From contig KB912798.1 of the NCBI GenBank assembly GCA_000383815.1, forward strand, positions 1 to 49,683: a stretch of 49,683 bases of DNA, in the 5' to 3' direction. This document shows positions 1 through 8,610 of this stretch, piece by piece. The stretch comes from an actinobacterium SCGC AAA027-J17 (GTDB lineage Bacteria > Actinomycetota > Actinomycetes > Nanopelagicales > Nanopelagicaceae). The position numbers and the translations under genes were made by a program. Under the pieces are notes generated by a model. The model was not told the origin of the DNA, did no database searches, and saw nothing but the letters and a program-made list of their open reading frames with translations. Within the stretch, counting starts at the first letter, position 1. Each line of letters starts with the position of its first letter.

Positions 1-95
1 ACTAAGTATTCAACCTCTTTATATTTTGGATTATCTCTAAGCTGCGCCAAATATGCATTTCGACAAAAACCAATTCGCGCTTCACGTGCTGGAAT
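1..95. repeat. Inverted repeat, left copy (95 bp, perfect)
   Basis: Bases 1-95 are the exact reverse complement of 1830-1924. Identity ends at base 96 with one mismatch, four more matching bases follow, then it stops. The repeat reaches the window edge, so its full length is unknown. It lies inside the coding frame of both genes it joins. Confidence 0.95.
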
Positions 96-335
96 TTTTG
101 AATCTAGACTCCCCAATGTTACATAAGAAAATTTCTCTAACTCTTTACTAATTTGATCCAATTTCAAAAGGGTTGAGTCTGAGCTATCGGACTCAACCAA
201 TAAATACTGTATATGGCTAAAATTAGCGAAAGCTCGCTGAAATGTATTTAAGTCGTTTAACAAAGTGAATTGGGCATTTCTTACTAATCCTGTAATCAAT
301 ATTTTTGAGTTTAATCTAAAATCATTTTGATTCAT
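1..335 (-). CDS. Glycosyltransferase N-terminal part, cut by the window edge
   Basis: This frame begins with ATG at 335 (MNQNDFRLNSKILITGLVRN) and stays open to the edge, giving about 111 residues. The start ILITGLVRN, then YLLVESDSSD, then IPAREARIGFCRN looks like the N-terminal half of a GT-A-like sugar transferase with a DSD-type acidic motif. Its ATG overlaps the TGA of the gene at 332-1378 in a 4-base ATGA, so the two are translationally coupled on the minus strand and this is a real gene start. Residues 81-111 are encoded by the 95-bp inverted repeat and are identical to residues 123-153 of the plus-strand gene at 1464-2471, whose C-terminal 213 residues look like the missing second half of this protein. 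The remainder lies outside the window or was moved to the other side of the repeat. Confidence 0.75.
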   Translation of the reverse strand, partial: MNQNDFRLNSKILITGLVRNAQFTLLNDLNTFQRAFANFSHIQYLLVESDSSDSTLLKLDQISKELEKFSYVTLGSLDSKIPAREARIGFCRNAYLAQLRDNPKYKEVEYL

Positions 336-1378
336 ATTTTAATCCAGTGAGGCATGCTTTTATGCCAAAAATTTGGAGCAGCGAACACTTTCCCCGATTT
401 ATTAAGAATTCCGCCGACATAACTTAGGCTTGATCTACCCATAATCAGAAAGTCAGCCACGGCCATTTCCTCAATCGATAATAGAGGATCTCCACCGTGT
501 TTAACAGAAACAGCATAGCCTGCACGAGTTAAGGTACCCTCAATCTCTGAAGCGCGAAGCTCCAGTTTTCCATTTTCAAATCTTGGAGTTCCTTCCCAAA
601 GTTCTGTTTGCTCAGAAGTAGGAATATAAAACGAATCAGTCAATGGAGCATCAGTATGCACCACAATTCTCAGAGAGGTCTGATCAATCGTCCTTGTTAT
701 TTCGCCTAAAACTTTTAGAAAGTAACCAATTGATAGCTCTCTAGAGATTAATTGTCCTGGATAGATTACCTGACCACCTACCCCTTGACGATGGTGTATG
801 ACAACAGTTTTAATCCCTTCCGCTAATTGATTTGGTGTTGCTTGAACCTGATTTGGTAATGCAGATTTAACCAGAGCAAACTGAGATACCAAATATTCTG
901 ATACTGGATAGGGATCAACTATTCGAATTAAAAATCTGCGACCAGTCAAGATTGACATTAATCTCAAGTGAGCAAGATCAAACAACTTTAGTGAATCTCT
1001 TTCTAAAACTTCAAAGGAGTCAAAATTATAGTGTGATGAAGGCAGCAAGAATTTTTCATTAATTCTAACTAGATATTTTTGTAAACTATCCGAATCTTGA
1101 AATGAATCTAAAGGATGAATCTGAATTGAGACTATATTACTATGTAAATATCCAATCTTAAATACTGAGGCAATCAGAAAAGTGGATAGGAGTCTTTGAA
1201 TTTGAGCCCCAGAACCATCATTCAATTTTGATGTATTAAGCGTTACAGCGATTTGTCTATTGTGTGTTAAGAATAGTACTTTTAGAACTAAACGAGTCAA
1301 AAGCAGATACAAGACAAATTTACAAGGCAACAAAATAGACTTAATACAAGGTTTCAAATGGTTCCAAAGTAATTTCAT
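332..1378 (-). CDS. Uncharacterised polysaccharide-locus protein, possibly fucosyltransferase-like
   Basis: A 348-residue protein with a hydrophobic N-terminal stretch (about residues 15-37) that may anchor it in the membrane. A KLNDGSGAQIQR motif near residue 50 recalls the nucleotide-sugar loop of GT11 / NodZ-type fucosyltransferases (GGxGxQ). The central IHHRQGVGGQ and VHTDAPL and the end MGRSSLSYVGGILN...FWHKSMPHWI resemble donor-site segments of GT-B transferases in surface-glycan loci, but I cannot assign a family. It is the first gene of a coupled minus-strand pair and diverges from the gene at 1464 across about 85 bp. A role in making surface polysaccharide is inferred from the neighbourhood. 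Confidence 0.6.
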   Translation of the reverse strand: MKLLWNHLKPCIKSILLPCKFVLYLLLTRLVLKVLFLTHNRQIAVTLNTSKLNDGSGAQIQRLLSTFLIASVFKIGYLHSNIVSIQIHPLDSFQDSDSLQKYLVRINEKFLLPSSHYNFDSFEVLERDSLKLFDLAHLRLMSILTGRRFLIRIVDPYPVSEYLVSQFALVKSALPNQVQATPNQLAEGIKTVVIHHRQGVGGQVIYPGQLISRELSIGYFLKVLGEITRTIDQTSLRIVVHTDAPLTDSFYIPTSEQTELWEGTPRFENGKLELRASEIEGTLTRAGYAVSVKHGGDPLLSIEEMAVADFLIMGRSSLSYVGGILNKSGKVFAAPNFWHKSMPHWIKI

Positions 1379-1463
1379 CGTTCTAATCGTGCCATAAATT
1401 TGTCAAAATCAAATGCAGACTGCGATTCTTGAAGTTTCAGAACGCTCATGTTCTACTTACCTC

Positions 1464-2471
1464 ATGAAAATTCTTCAAATAAGCACCTCTTTAACAGGCG
1501 GAGCTGGAATAGCCGCACTCAGGAGCCACTATTCATTGTTATCAGCAGGAGCAGACTCAACTTTAGTAAGCCTATCGAAGGGTATAAGTGCACCCAATTC
1601 TTCATTAAGAACTGAACATCTTGTAAGAATTTCTCCAGAGAAGTTTATGTCATTTTTGCTCACTCGTGCTCAAAGAAGTTTGATACAAAATGGCCCATAT
1701 TTGCAAACACCTTTAAGTCTTGGAATTTCTCCAAGAAGATTGCAAATTGATAAATATGACTTAATACATATTCATAGCATGTATAACTTGATTAACGACT
1801 CTACACTTTCTAGAATTCTAGAAGCAAATATTCCAGCACGTGAAGCGCGAATTGGTTTTTGTCGAAATGCATATTTGGCGCAGCTTAGAGATAATCCAAA
1901 ATATAAAGAGGTTGAATACTTAGTAGTGGCAGACTGGGATGGAATTAACTCAGAACTTGATCCTGTCGCTATTGAATCTTGCTTGCAAGTGTCGGGCTGG
2001 GATGGATGTTTTGCCAATCAGTATCGATATTACTATGACATATATGCATTAAGGCACCCTGTTTGGTCGCCAAATGATTGTTGGAAGTATGAGTCGTTTC
2101 TAAGATCGATTGGGTTATCACACATAGAAGCTCGAGAAAAGGCTGTGTATTCTCGACAGAAGCACATTCCTTCCAATTCTCCCTGGATCCCTGTGCACTC
2201 TGCATTCGGTGGTTTGGCTATTTATCGCGTTAGTTCAATTAAGCTTGCAAGTTACCAAGGATACGAGCAAGATGGCTCTTTAACTTGTGAACATGTAAGT
2301 TTTAACCTTGAAATTCTGAGAACTGGTGGCAAGCTATTCATAAACCCGAGTTTAATCAATTCTCATGGAAATCCTCATACTCTCAATCGCTCGAGAATAA
2401 ATAGATTAAAGTGGAATATAAAGAGAGGTTTAGTCAAAGTCTTCAAATTTTACGCTCATAAATCAATCTAA
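1464..2471 (+). CDS. Chimeric glycosyltransferase: GT4 N-terminus fused to an unrelated GT C-terminus
   Basis: I choose ATG 1464 because MKILQISTSLTGGAGIAA is the classic start of GT4 polysaccharide glycosyltransferases; an upstream in-frame ATG at 1413 adds 17 residues of no recognisable kind. Residues 1-122 read as a GT4 N-domain up to DLIHIHSMYNLI...LSRILEAN, where GT4 proteins normally continue with a TLHDMWP-type segment. Instead, from residue 123 (base 1830, the edge of the 95-bp repeat) the protein continues with IPAREARIGFCRN, VADWDGINSELD, YYDIYALRHPVWSPNDCW and FGGLAIYR, a different glycosyltransferase family and the continuation expected for the truncated gene at 1-335. The junction is in frame. 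The result lacks the GT4 donor domain and is unlikely to be a working GT4 enzyme. It may be a recombination product or an assembly chimera. Confidence 0.75.
   Translation: MKILQISTSLTGGAGIAALRSHYSLLSAGADSTLVSLSKGISAPNSSLRTEHLVRISPEKFMSFLLTRAQRSLIQNGPYLQTPLSLGISPRRLQIDKYDLIHIHSMYNLINDSTLSRILEANIPAREARIGFCRNAYLAQLRDNPKYKEVEYLVVADWDGINSELDPVAIESCLQVSGWDGCFANQYRYYYDIYALRHPVWSPNDCWKYESFLRSIGLSHIEAREKAVYSRQKHIPSNSPWIPVHSAFGGLAIYRVSSIKLASYQGYEQDGSLTCEHVSFNLEILRTGGKLFINPSLINSHGNPHTLNRSRINRLKWNIKRGLVKVFKFYAHKSI
1830..1924. repeat. Inverted repeat, right copy (95 bp, perfect)
   Basis: Exact reverse complement of bases 1-95. It begins precisely where the plus-strand gene switches from GT4-like to the other glycosyltransferase sequence. 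The two copies enclose 1734 bp holding the first N-terminus, the gene at 332-1378 and the GT4 N-terminus, which is the geometry of an invertible segment. Confidence 0.95.
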
Positions 2472-2522
2472 ATCAGTTCCAAAAAATCCCTGCTGAATAA
2501 ATTAGTAAAATAAAGAAAATAC

Positions 2523-3440
2523 TTAAATTTTAGCGGTTACAAATTTATTAATGAAATCCTCCCAATATGGCATCCACAATGTTTCAAGAGATTTTGGATC
2601 AATTGGCTTGCATCGTGAACTATTCACAATTTCTTTGATCTCTTTCGTATCCCAACTGTTAACATATAGTATTGGGAGATTTAGGTAGAGCAATGATTGC
2701 GACCACTTGTCTCTCAATAATAAGGGCGTAGAACCTCGATAAAGCGATTCCCAAATTCTATGTGATTCTACAGAATTCCCTCTTATGCACGCTATAAATT
2801 GAAACTTTCTAGATAATTTAGCGTATTTTTTGGGGTGTAGTCGAGTCGTGATAATTTTCCATGGTCCATTTGAAACTAAGAATTGGTTTATGATTTTAGA
2901 ACGAATAGGGTGAGTAGGGCTAAATGGTCCAAATAAAACTGAGTTCAGCCTAGCGCTATCTCCTGAAAAACGAAAAAATGACTTAATGCCATTCATGCCG
3001 ATCTTCAAATTTTCTACACCTATTGGTAAAGTATAAATCACTTTATTATCAGAAATAAAAGAGTTAGTAAGCAATAAAAGCTTTACCGAACTTGGTAAAT
3101 TGCGAATTTTTTCATGAAATTCATGATCACTATCACTACATATAATAACTTTAGCATTTATTTTATTACTGTAGTTCTCAAGCATAGTACCCAGTAGGTG
3201 GCTAGGGCAAAAAATAATCTCTGAATTAAAAAGCTTTTCTTCGAAAACTTTGGTTAACTCTTGAGAATGATAAGGATATTCAATGTCAGACAGTTGTCTA
3301 AATGCGTCACTTGTTAAATAGGGATAACTACTTTTGTTTTTAAAAATAAATTGCTTAACTCGTACCTGAAATACATACCATTTAGATGGTTGAGCTGATG
3401 GAAGATCTACTTGGATATTTAGTCTGTTGTTTGACGTCAT
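2523..3440 (-). CDS. Exostosin / GT47-like glycosyltransferase
   Basis: I place the start at ATG 3440 (MTSNNRLNIQ), which overlaps the upstream stop as ATGA; two residues can be added from an ATG at 3446. The protein has about 305 residues. The segment FIACIRGNSVESHRIWESLY followed by RGSTPLLL matches the donor-site region of exostosin-like and related GT-B enzymes, where a conserved R/H-x-W-E-A/S-L-Y run binds the nucleotide sugar. It is the last gene of a three-gene minus-strand operon with a GT11 fucosyltransferase and an FkbM methyltransferase, so it probably adds one sugar to a surface glycan. Donor and acceptor cannot be read from the sequence. Confidence 0.65.
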   Translation of the reverse strand: MTSNNRLNIQVDLPSAQPSKWYVFQVRVKQFIFKNKSSYPYLTSDAFRQLSDIEYPYHSQELTKVFEEKLFNSEIIFCPSHLLGTMLENYSNKINAKVIICSDSDHEFHEKIRNLPSSVKLLLLTNSFISDNKVIYTLPIGVENLKIGMNGIKSFFRFSGDSARLNSVLFGPFSPTHPIRSKIINQFLVSNGPWKIITTRLHPKKYAKLSRKFQFIACIRGNSVESHRIWESLYRGSTPLLLRDKWSQSLLYLNLPILYVNSWDTKEIKEIVNSSRCKPIDPKSLETLWMPYWEDFINKFVTAKI

Positions 3441-4306
3441 TCCCAAATACTACTTGAGCGAAGCCAGTTTTTTGGTAGAGTTTGATCTGCCTCAATGTAG
3501 TTTCTCCCCCGTGAAAATGGTGCTGGACTTATTATCATTTCAGAATTCGAAAACACAGCAGATGTAATTGAAAAAGAGCTATTTGCCAGGATTAAACTTT
3601 TGCAGTTTTGTAACAACCTCCAAGATTCAGCTGGATCTTGTAATTCAAATTGATCGACAATCATGATTTCTTGTTTTACTGACAGCCGCTTCAATAAATT
3701 AGCTTCTACCCAACTTTTTTCGTTTGTAAAGATCATTACTAATTTATACTCTCTATTATGGGTTAATTGATTTATGATTTTGTCCAAGTACCATTCTTTT
3801 GATAAACAGCCATGTTGCTCTGATTGGCCTAAAAAGTCGCCGCGCCGGACGTGCACACCAAGAGTTGGGTGATTTTCCAACAAGTTCTTGTATTCGAGGT
3901 ACTTTTGGCTCTCGTTCACTAACTGTAAATTAATATTTTTACTCTGAAGCATATACTCAAATGTCACAAAGTGACCAGAGGCACTTTTAATCTGTTGGTT
4001 AGTTGCCAAATCAACATTTCCCAGAAATCCAGCATCAATTAAATGAGAACTGCTTTTATGCAGTAAACGATCTTGAACTTTATGTAGATTTGGCAAAAGT
4101 TTATAGGCTTTATTTCTAATGTTATCTCTTTTAATAGCGCACGGCAATTGAAAACTAGTAATATCAAATCTGCTGTGCGAGTAAGCCGCCCTATTTAAAT
4201 TCAATACCGGTTCGCGATTTTGAAGCCTAGCCAGATACAGACATGCATAAAATTGAAGAATTTGGTTACCCAATCCTCCTGAAAGATGCATTTCTAGATT
4301 GGCCAT
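3437..4306 (-). CDS. Alpha-1,2-fucosyltransferase-like protein (GT11)
   Basis: The 289-residue protein starts MANLEMHLSGGLGNQILQFY, with the GT11 signature GGLGNQ at residues 10-15. It carries the GDP-fucose-binding motif HVRRGDF around residues 152-158 and the C-terminal SSFSITSAVF...ISPAPFSRG segment typical of the family. GT11 enzymes transfer L-fucose from GDP-fucose, usually in alpha-1,2 linkage, onto a surface oligosaccharide at the cytoplasmic face. The window also encodes Gmd and Fcl (27672-29585), which make GDP-L-fucose, so donor supply and transferase are both present though 24 kb apart. The start directly follows the TAA of the FkbM gene upstream (TAAATG). Confidence 0.85.
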   Translation of the reverse strand: MANLEMHLSGGLGNQILQFYACLYLARLQNREPVLNLNRAAYSHSRFDITSFQLPCAIKRDNIRNKAYKLLPNLHKVQDRLLHKSSSHLIDAGFLGNVDLATNQQIKSASGHFVTFEYMLQSKNINLQLVNESQKYLEYKNLLENHPTLGVHVRRGDFLGQSEQHGCLSKEWYLDKIINQLTHNREYKLVMIFTNEKSWVEANLLKRLSVKQEIMIVDQFELQDPAESWRLLQNCKSLILANSSFSITSAVFSNSEMIISPAPFSRGRNYIEADQTLPKNWLRSSSIWE

Positions 4307-5116
4307 TTATATTCTGTCCATTATTTCTTTAACTTCTTTAGAGACATACCAATCATCCCACTCCGAATACTCATCAAGAATTCTTATGTACCCGTTTTCA
4401 TTGAGTAAATTCTTGATACGCAATCGAGATTCTGTAAAATTGTGTTCTACAGTGATTAGGTCAAAAGTAAACTTAGAAAAATCAAAAGCTTGTAAAATAC
4501 TGTATTCACTTCCTTCGGTATCTATTGACAAATAGGAAATATTTCTAGGAGCATCGTAAAAGCTTAACAATTCCTCCAAGCTTACAGTTTCTACAGAATA
4601 CCTTTTGCCTTGATTTCGGATAGGCTGATGATGATCTGAATTTGAATAAGAGTCAAGAGTGGAATATTCTGGCGCCTTCACTTCATTAAACTGTAAAAAT
4701 TTTCTAGACTCTGACCATACGCACCTAAAATCAACTATGCATTTTCGATTTTTTGTTAAATCTTTGTGCCATATTTTAGCTGGTTCAGAGACAATGCCAG
4801 TCCATTCAAAACTTTTTTCTAAAAGAAATGTATTGCTATAAGTTATGCCATCAGCTCCTCCAAACTCAACAAAGAAACCTTTCTCTTTTTTTTGTATTTC
4901 TTGAATAAATATGGCCAATAAATCTTGCTGCAATTGGGACTTACTTTCAAATTTCATTAAATTAGCATTAATAAAATCTTGAATACTTCCTAATTTAGGC
5001 TTGATTGACCATTTATTCCTCGACGCCTCTACATCTATGATCCTGTGTAACTCTCGCCACTTATTATTTCTTACAATACGGATATTTAACCTACGTAAGA
5101 AGTTATTCAAAATCAT
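4307..5116 (-). CDS. FkbM-family methyltransferase
   Basis: A 269-residue protein with the FkbM layout: an N-terminal SQLQQDLLAIFI segment, the SAM-binding start FFVEFGGADGITYSNT, an acidic SEPAKIW segment, and the C-terminal SYLSIDTEGSEYSILQAF (D-x-E-G-x-E motif). FkbM enzymes O-methylate sugars or polyketides using S-adenosylmethionine; beside GT11 and a GT47-like enzyme a sugar substrate is likely. It heads the operon running down to 2523. A TATAGT box 10 bases before the ATG would give a leader of only about 3 nucleotides. Confidence 0.85.
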   Translation of the reverse strand: MILNNFLRRLNIRIVRNNKWRELHRIIDVEASRNKWSIKPKLGSIQDFINANLMKFESKSQLQQDLLAIFIQEIQKKEKGFFVEFGGADGITYSNTFLLEKSFEWTGIVSEPAKIWHKDLTKNRKCIVDFRCVWSESRKFLQFNEVKAPEYSTLDSYSNSDHHQPIRNQGKRYSVETVSLEELLSFYDAPRNISYLSIDTEGSEYSILQAFDFSKFTFDLITVEHNFTESRLRIKNLLNENGYIRILDEYSEWDDWYVSKEVKEIMDRI

Positions 5117-5300
5117 ATAGAGCAGTACTATACATTAGTACAGTCGAATTGTTGCCAAGTCAAAAGTTAATTCTGTGCTCTTATTGATTTAATAGCGTAG
5201 GATTAGGTTGCTGACAAGTTACGCAAATACACACAAAAATTAATCAACTAACTCATTTTCTGGGGCAAACTCTACCTAAAAGTATGCAAGAATTTCAAGC

Positions 5301-6128
5301 ATGAATGTACTAATTGGTCTTGTCACACATCCTGAGTCTAAATATCTAGACAAAAACTTTGTGCATAACATCTCGAAGCTGGTAGATATGCCCAATTGTT
5401 ACATTACAACTCAAATATCAAATGAAAATTTGTCTCGTAGAATTATTAGTCGATTTGATCTTGTTAAGTACTATTTAGTTTCTATTAATATTGAACTTAA
5501 ATTTACTAAGTACATCTCAGGTCGACAAGGAACTTTTAATTTATTAATGAATTACTTGAGAAAATATCGAGATGTTTTTATCCTAATTAAAAATCATCAT
5601 TCAGCTCCAGATATGGAAATTAACCAGTTAAGAAGATTTGATAATATAAATTTAGCGCACTTGGAATTTTTTAAAACTGCATTTAATCATAATTATGATT
5701 TCTTAATTGTGCTTGAAGATGACGCATTAACTCCTAATCCTTCAAGTTTTCGAGATTTAATCTTGCAATTACTGTTTGATGATGAATTTTCCAAAAAACC
5801 AGCTTTCTTGAATGCTTCAAAGTCATTAAGTTGGTCCGAACTCAATATGGAAAGGCTCATATCAAGTATTAATCCGCACAAACTTTATTCACAAACCACT
5901 CTGACTGTAACAAATAGTGCGTGTGCGAATATCTACAATAGGAAATACATAGAAGTCATCTTTGGAAGGCTGAAACGTGTTGCTCTTAAAGGCTTGCAGA
6001 ATTTCATACCTATAGATCAACTTCTTAATTATGTGACTTTAATGGATCAAAGAGGAGAAAAAGAAATTGTTTCTTTTCACATGGCACAACCAATTTTCGA
6101 TCAATTGAGTTTGTATTCCAAGGGATAG
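5301..6128 (+). CDS. GT25-like glycosyltransferase
   Basis: A 275-residue protein. NLAHLEFFKTAFNHNYDFLIVLEDDAL (about residues 117-143) fits the GT25 (LPS glycosyltransferase) pattern in which a conserved S/H-x-x-x-x-x-x-A segment is followed by the metal-binding LEDDA motif. The later SACANIYNRKYIEVIF and IPIDQLLNYV fit the acceptor-side part of the same fold, with PIDQLL corresponding to the usual PxD motif. It is a single gene on the plus strand, convergent with the next gene. The acceptor is unknown; a surface-glycan role follows from the island context. Confidence 0.65.
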   Translation: MNVLIGLVTHPESKYLDKNFVHNISKLVDMPNCYITTQISNENLSRRIISRFDLVKYYLVSINIELKFTKYISGRQGTFNLLMNYLRKYRDVFILIKNHHSAPDMEINQLRRFDNINLAHLEFFKTAFNHNYDFLIVLEDDALTPNPSSFRDLILQLLFDDEFSKKPAFLNASKSLSWSELNMERLISSINPHKLYSQTTLTVTNSACANIYNRKYIEVIFGRLKRVALKGLQNFIPIDQLLNYVTLMDQRGEKEIVSFHMAQPIFDQLSLYSKG

Positions 6129-6147
6129 AAGATTAGTGAATTAAATT

Positions 6148-7044
6148 TTAGATACGAAAATATAATTTTAATTTGCACCAGATTTTGCTAGTCAAATTTG
6201 CCATATATAAAAAAATTATTTGTGGCAGATCATCAATTCTTTTATCGGCACTGATACCCGTTCGGTTCCTTATAGTCCATATAGGAAAATTTACTCCAAT
6301 TGCTTCCCACGAATCAGCAAAATAAGTTTCGTTTGGCAGGCTAAATAACTTATTTTTTTTATACAAGCAACTGAAAACCGATTGATCGTGCCTGTTGTGG
6401 CCCACAATTTGATTACAATCCCAAATTGGGTCATCTAATATAAAGTTATAATTGTCACGCCGCGCCAGATCTAGCCAATTAATTAAAAAATCTCTGCCTA
6501 TCTCACAATTGCGTATGAAAATTACACCTGATTCTATCTGATTTGAATTTATTTGTGAATCGTTTAGCTTGAGACATTCAGTTAGCTCGGGTTTGCTCCA
6601 GAATTTTTCGGAAAAATTGGTTTGGTCTCGGAATTGATAATCTTTAATTTGAAAAGCTAAAACCGCTTGACTCTTTAAAATCTCTTTATATCTGTCCATA
6701 TTTTTTTTTGCGGATATCGATTTTGAATTGATATGGCAGCCAGCGTCAAGATACAGCAGTATTGAGTCAGGTGGAATTGTAGCTAATGTTTCTTTGATTA
6801 AATGTATCTTCCATAGGTAAAGTCCAAAGCCTTTTTTATATTTGCTGCTTAGTTGAGATATTTCTCCTTCACAAGAGGGAAATCTCCTATAAATTGTTTT
6901 ATCGGTATGTATATAGATTTCTTTGAAGTATTCTGATTCTAAACCTTCTTTTTTTAATCTTTTAACAGCAGATCTCATGTGCTTACTGCCTCCACCAAAT
7001 GATACAAGATATAAATCATTGGTAACAAATCTTGGATCAAGCAT
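6148..7044 (-). CDS. GT-A-like glycosyltransferase of a polysaccharide locus
   Basis: I choose ATG 7044 (MLDPRFVTNDLYLVSFGGGS) because a TATACT box ends exactly six bases upstream, fitting a leaderless mRNA; a TTG at 7062 would extend it by six residues but falls upstream of the predicted transcript. The 298-residue protein contains GFGLYLWKIHLI and then ILLYLDAGCHIN, where the LDAG acidic motif sits at the DxD position of GT-A enzymes. Later QIESGVIFIRN and the DQSVFS segment match the acceptor and donor loops of small bacterial glycosyltransferases. The family is seen in capsule and O-antigen loci; the sugar is unknown. Confidence 0.6.
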   Translation of the reverse strand: MLDPRFVTNDLYLVSFGGGSKHMRSAVKRLKKEGLESEYFKEIYIHTDKTIYRRFPSCEGEISQLSSKYKKGFGLYLWKIHLIKETLATIPPDSILLYLDAGCHINSKSISAKKNMDRYKEILKSQAVLAFQIKDYQFRDQTNFSEKFWSKPELTECLKLNDSQINSNQIESGVIFIRNCEIGRDFLINWLDLARRDNYNFILDDPIWDCNQIVGHNRHDQSVFSCLYKKNKLFSLPNETYFADSWEAIGVNFPIWTIRNRTGISADKRIDDLPQIIFLYMANLTSKIWCKLKLYFRI

Positions 7045-7050
7045 GGAATT

Positions 7051-7056
7051 AGTATA
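7051..7056 (-). promoter_or_regulatory. -10 box, leaderless promoter of the gene at 6148-7044
   Basis: TATACT on the minus strand, six bases before the ATG at 7044. The expected transcription start falls on the start codon. Confidence 0.6.
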
Positions 7057-7111
7057 ACGCAAACCTCTAGTACAGATTCTAATTATTGTTATCTACTTTT
7101 TGAACAAAATA

Positions 7112-8044
7112 CTACTTAGTAAAATATAGATTTAAAGGAGGGCCGCCAACAGACTCTAGAATGTCACATAAATCCGATATTGATAAAAGTTTAGACATAT
7201 CAGAATTCAAACTTAAGTAAAAACCTGAAAATTTCTTTGAAAGCTCATTTGCTTCTTTTTTTTCTAAATTTGAATTTGGGTCAAGCTCAATTATTCCGCC
7301 CACCATTCTGTTCCAAACATCTCCCGAAAATTGATTTATGATTTTTGCGTCTAAACCTTCTAGGTCAGATTTATATATAATCCTACTAGAATTTTGCAAA
7401 TAGCTTAATTCAAAATGTTGAGCTGAGATTCCAGGTACTTCAATAATTCTGCTGTGATAGGGCATAATTAGATTATTCTTTAATTTACTTGCACCAATAT
7501 TATTCAAATCAACTTCGAATTGAACCACTCCTGTTAATGGCGTGATCGCAATTTCACATTGTTTAACCACTTTTGAGTATTTTCGCAGATTGTGTGTTTG
7601 AGCCTCTACATTCATTGGTAGCGGGTCAACAAGGATCACCTCTATTTTATCGCCAACGAATTTATCTAAAAAAATCTTACTAACGAGCCCTGCGTGTGCA
7701 CCAAAATCAATCAAAGTTATGTGAGAAGTTGCGGCGAAGTGTTCTTTGTTGGCAATAGAAACTAGATAGTTAGCCTCTATTGAACCCCACTCCCCATAGT
7801 TTTTTACATAGGTACAAATCATGTTATCTTTTGGTATCGCAATTACTTCTTTCTTTCTAGATAAGGGTGTGTTTATCCTCGCCGACAAAAATACTAACCC
7901 GTTTGGTGTTTCATATAATTCTCTATAAGGTGTCATACCTAGAGTTATTCGAAGTCGGTGAATAAAAGACCAAAAAATCTTAAGATTTTCAATTCCAGGT
8001 ACTTCGTGAACTTTTTGGGCTAATTTGCTAATTGTGCTAGGCAT
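7112..8044 (-). CDS. FkbM-family methyltransferase
   Basis: I choose ATG 8044 (MPSTISKLAQKVHEV) because a strong GAGGAG ribosome-binding site lies nine bases upstream; an open extension to 8128 has no such site. About 310 residues. The SAM-binding segment LIDFGAHAGLVSKIFLDKF, the acidic VILVDPLPMNVEAQTHNL and the C-terminal YKSDLEGLDAKII (D-x-E-G-x-D) give an FkbM methyltransferase fold. It is the right-most gene of the island and probably methylates a surface sugar. Confidence 0.8.
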   Translation of the reverse strand: MPSTISKLAQKVHEVPGIENLKIFWSFIHRLRITLGMTPYRELYETPNGLVFLSARINTPLSRKKEVIAIPKDNMICTYVKNYGEWGSIEANYLVSIANKEHFAATSHITLIDFGAHAGLVSKIFLDKFVGDKIEVILVDPLPMNVEAQTHNLRKYSKVVKQCEIAITPLTGVVQFEVDLNNIGASKLKNNLIMPYHSRIIEVPGISAQHFELSYLQNSSRIIYKSDLEGLDAKIINQFSGDVWNRMVGGIIELDPNSNLEKKEANELSKKFSGFYLSLNSDMSKLLSISDLCDILESVGGPPLNLYFTK

Positions 8045-8492
8045 AATTAAGAGCTCCTCAATTAATTTGAAGTTGAAAACTGGTCTGTAGTCTAGAGTAT
8101 ATACAGACAATATCGCTGTTGAATACAAATTGATAGAATTCTCAAATAGGTACTAGTTGGAATTACCAACGCTAAGATGTTTAGATTTATAAATGTTTTG
8201 TTTGAGCTAATTTAAATTATGTCCTGAATAACTGCGTTAACATCTTTTTATAACTTCTAGCTAAGTTTTAACTTTAGCCGTAAAAAGTGTGAAGATACAA
8301 TTTCAATGCATGACTTTGAGTTGCCCTAAACTAAGGCTTTAATGGAGATTTTTTATTTTTTGTTACAAGTTGAACCATAAAAATTTGTTTAAACTTTGAA
8401 TTATGTTTATGTAAAAGACATTTTGACTTAATCCTAATAATGCGATTCATGGTGATTAGCTTCAATTTTTGGGTTTTGCCATATTGCAAGAG
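8045..8492. other. Gene-free AT-rich boundary between the island and tRNA-Lys
   Basis: About 450 bases with no convincing reading frame, RNA gene or clear repeat. It holds the ribosome-binding site of the FkbM gene next to 8044. No second copy of a tRNA 3' end was seen here. Confidence 0.6.
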
Positions 8493-8565
8493 TGGGCCCT
8501 GTCGGGATCGAACCGACGACCCACGGATTAAAAGTCCGTTGCTCTACCGACTGAGCTAAAGGCCC
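8493..8565 (-). tRNA. tRNA-Lys (anticodon TTT)
   Basis: A 73-base cloverleaf on the minus strand. The GGGCCTT acceptor pairs with AGGGCCC (one G-T), the anticodon loop reads CTTTTAA in a GGA...TCC stem, and the T-loop is GGTTCGATCC. CCA is not encoded. It marks the edge of the glycan island. Confidence 0.97.
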
Positions 8566-8610
8566 CAAAAAACATTCAAAATCTATTGCTAGCCATAAGC
8601 CTAGTAGAAA

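Noticed and set aside
1413-1463. Longer start of the chimeric glycosyltransferase
   Set aside because: The extra 17 residues do not resemble the family, whose start matches ATG 1464.
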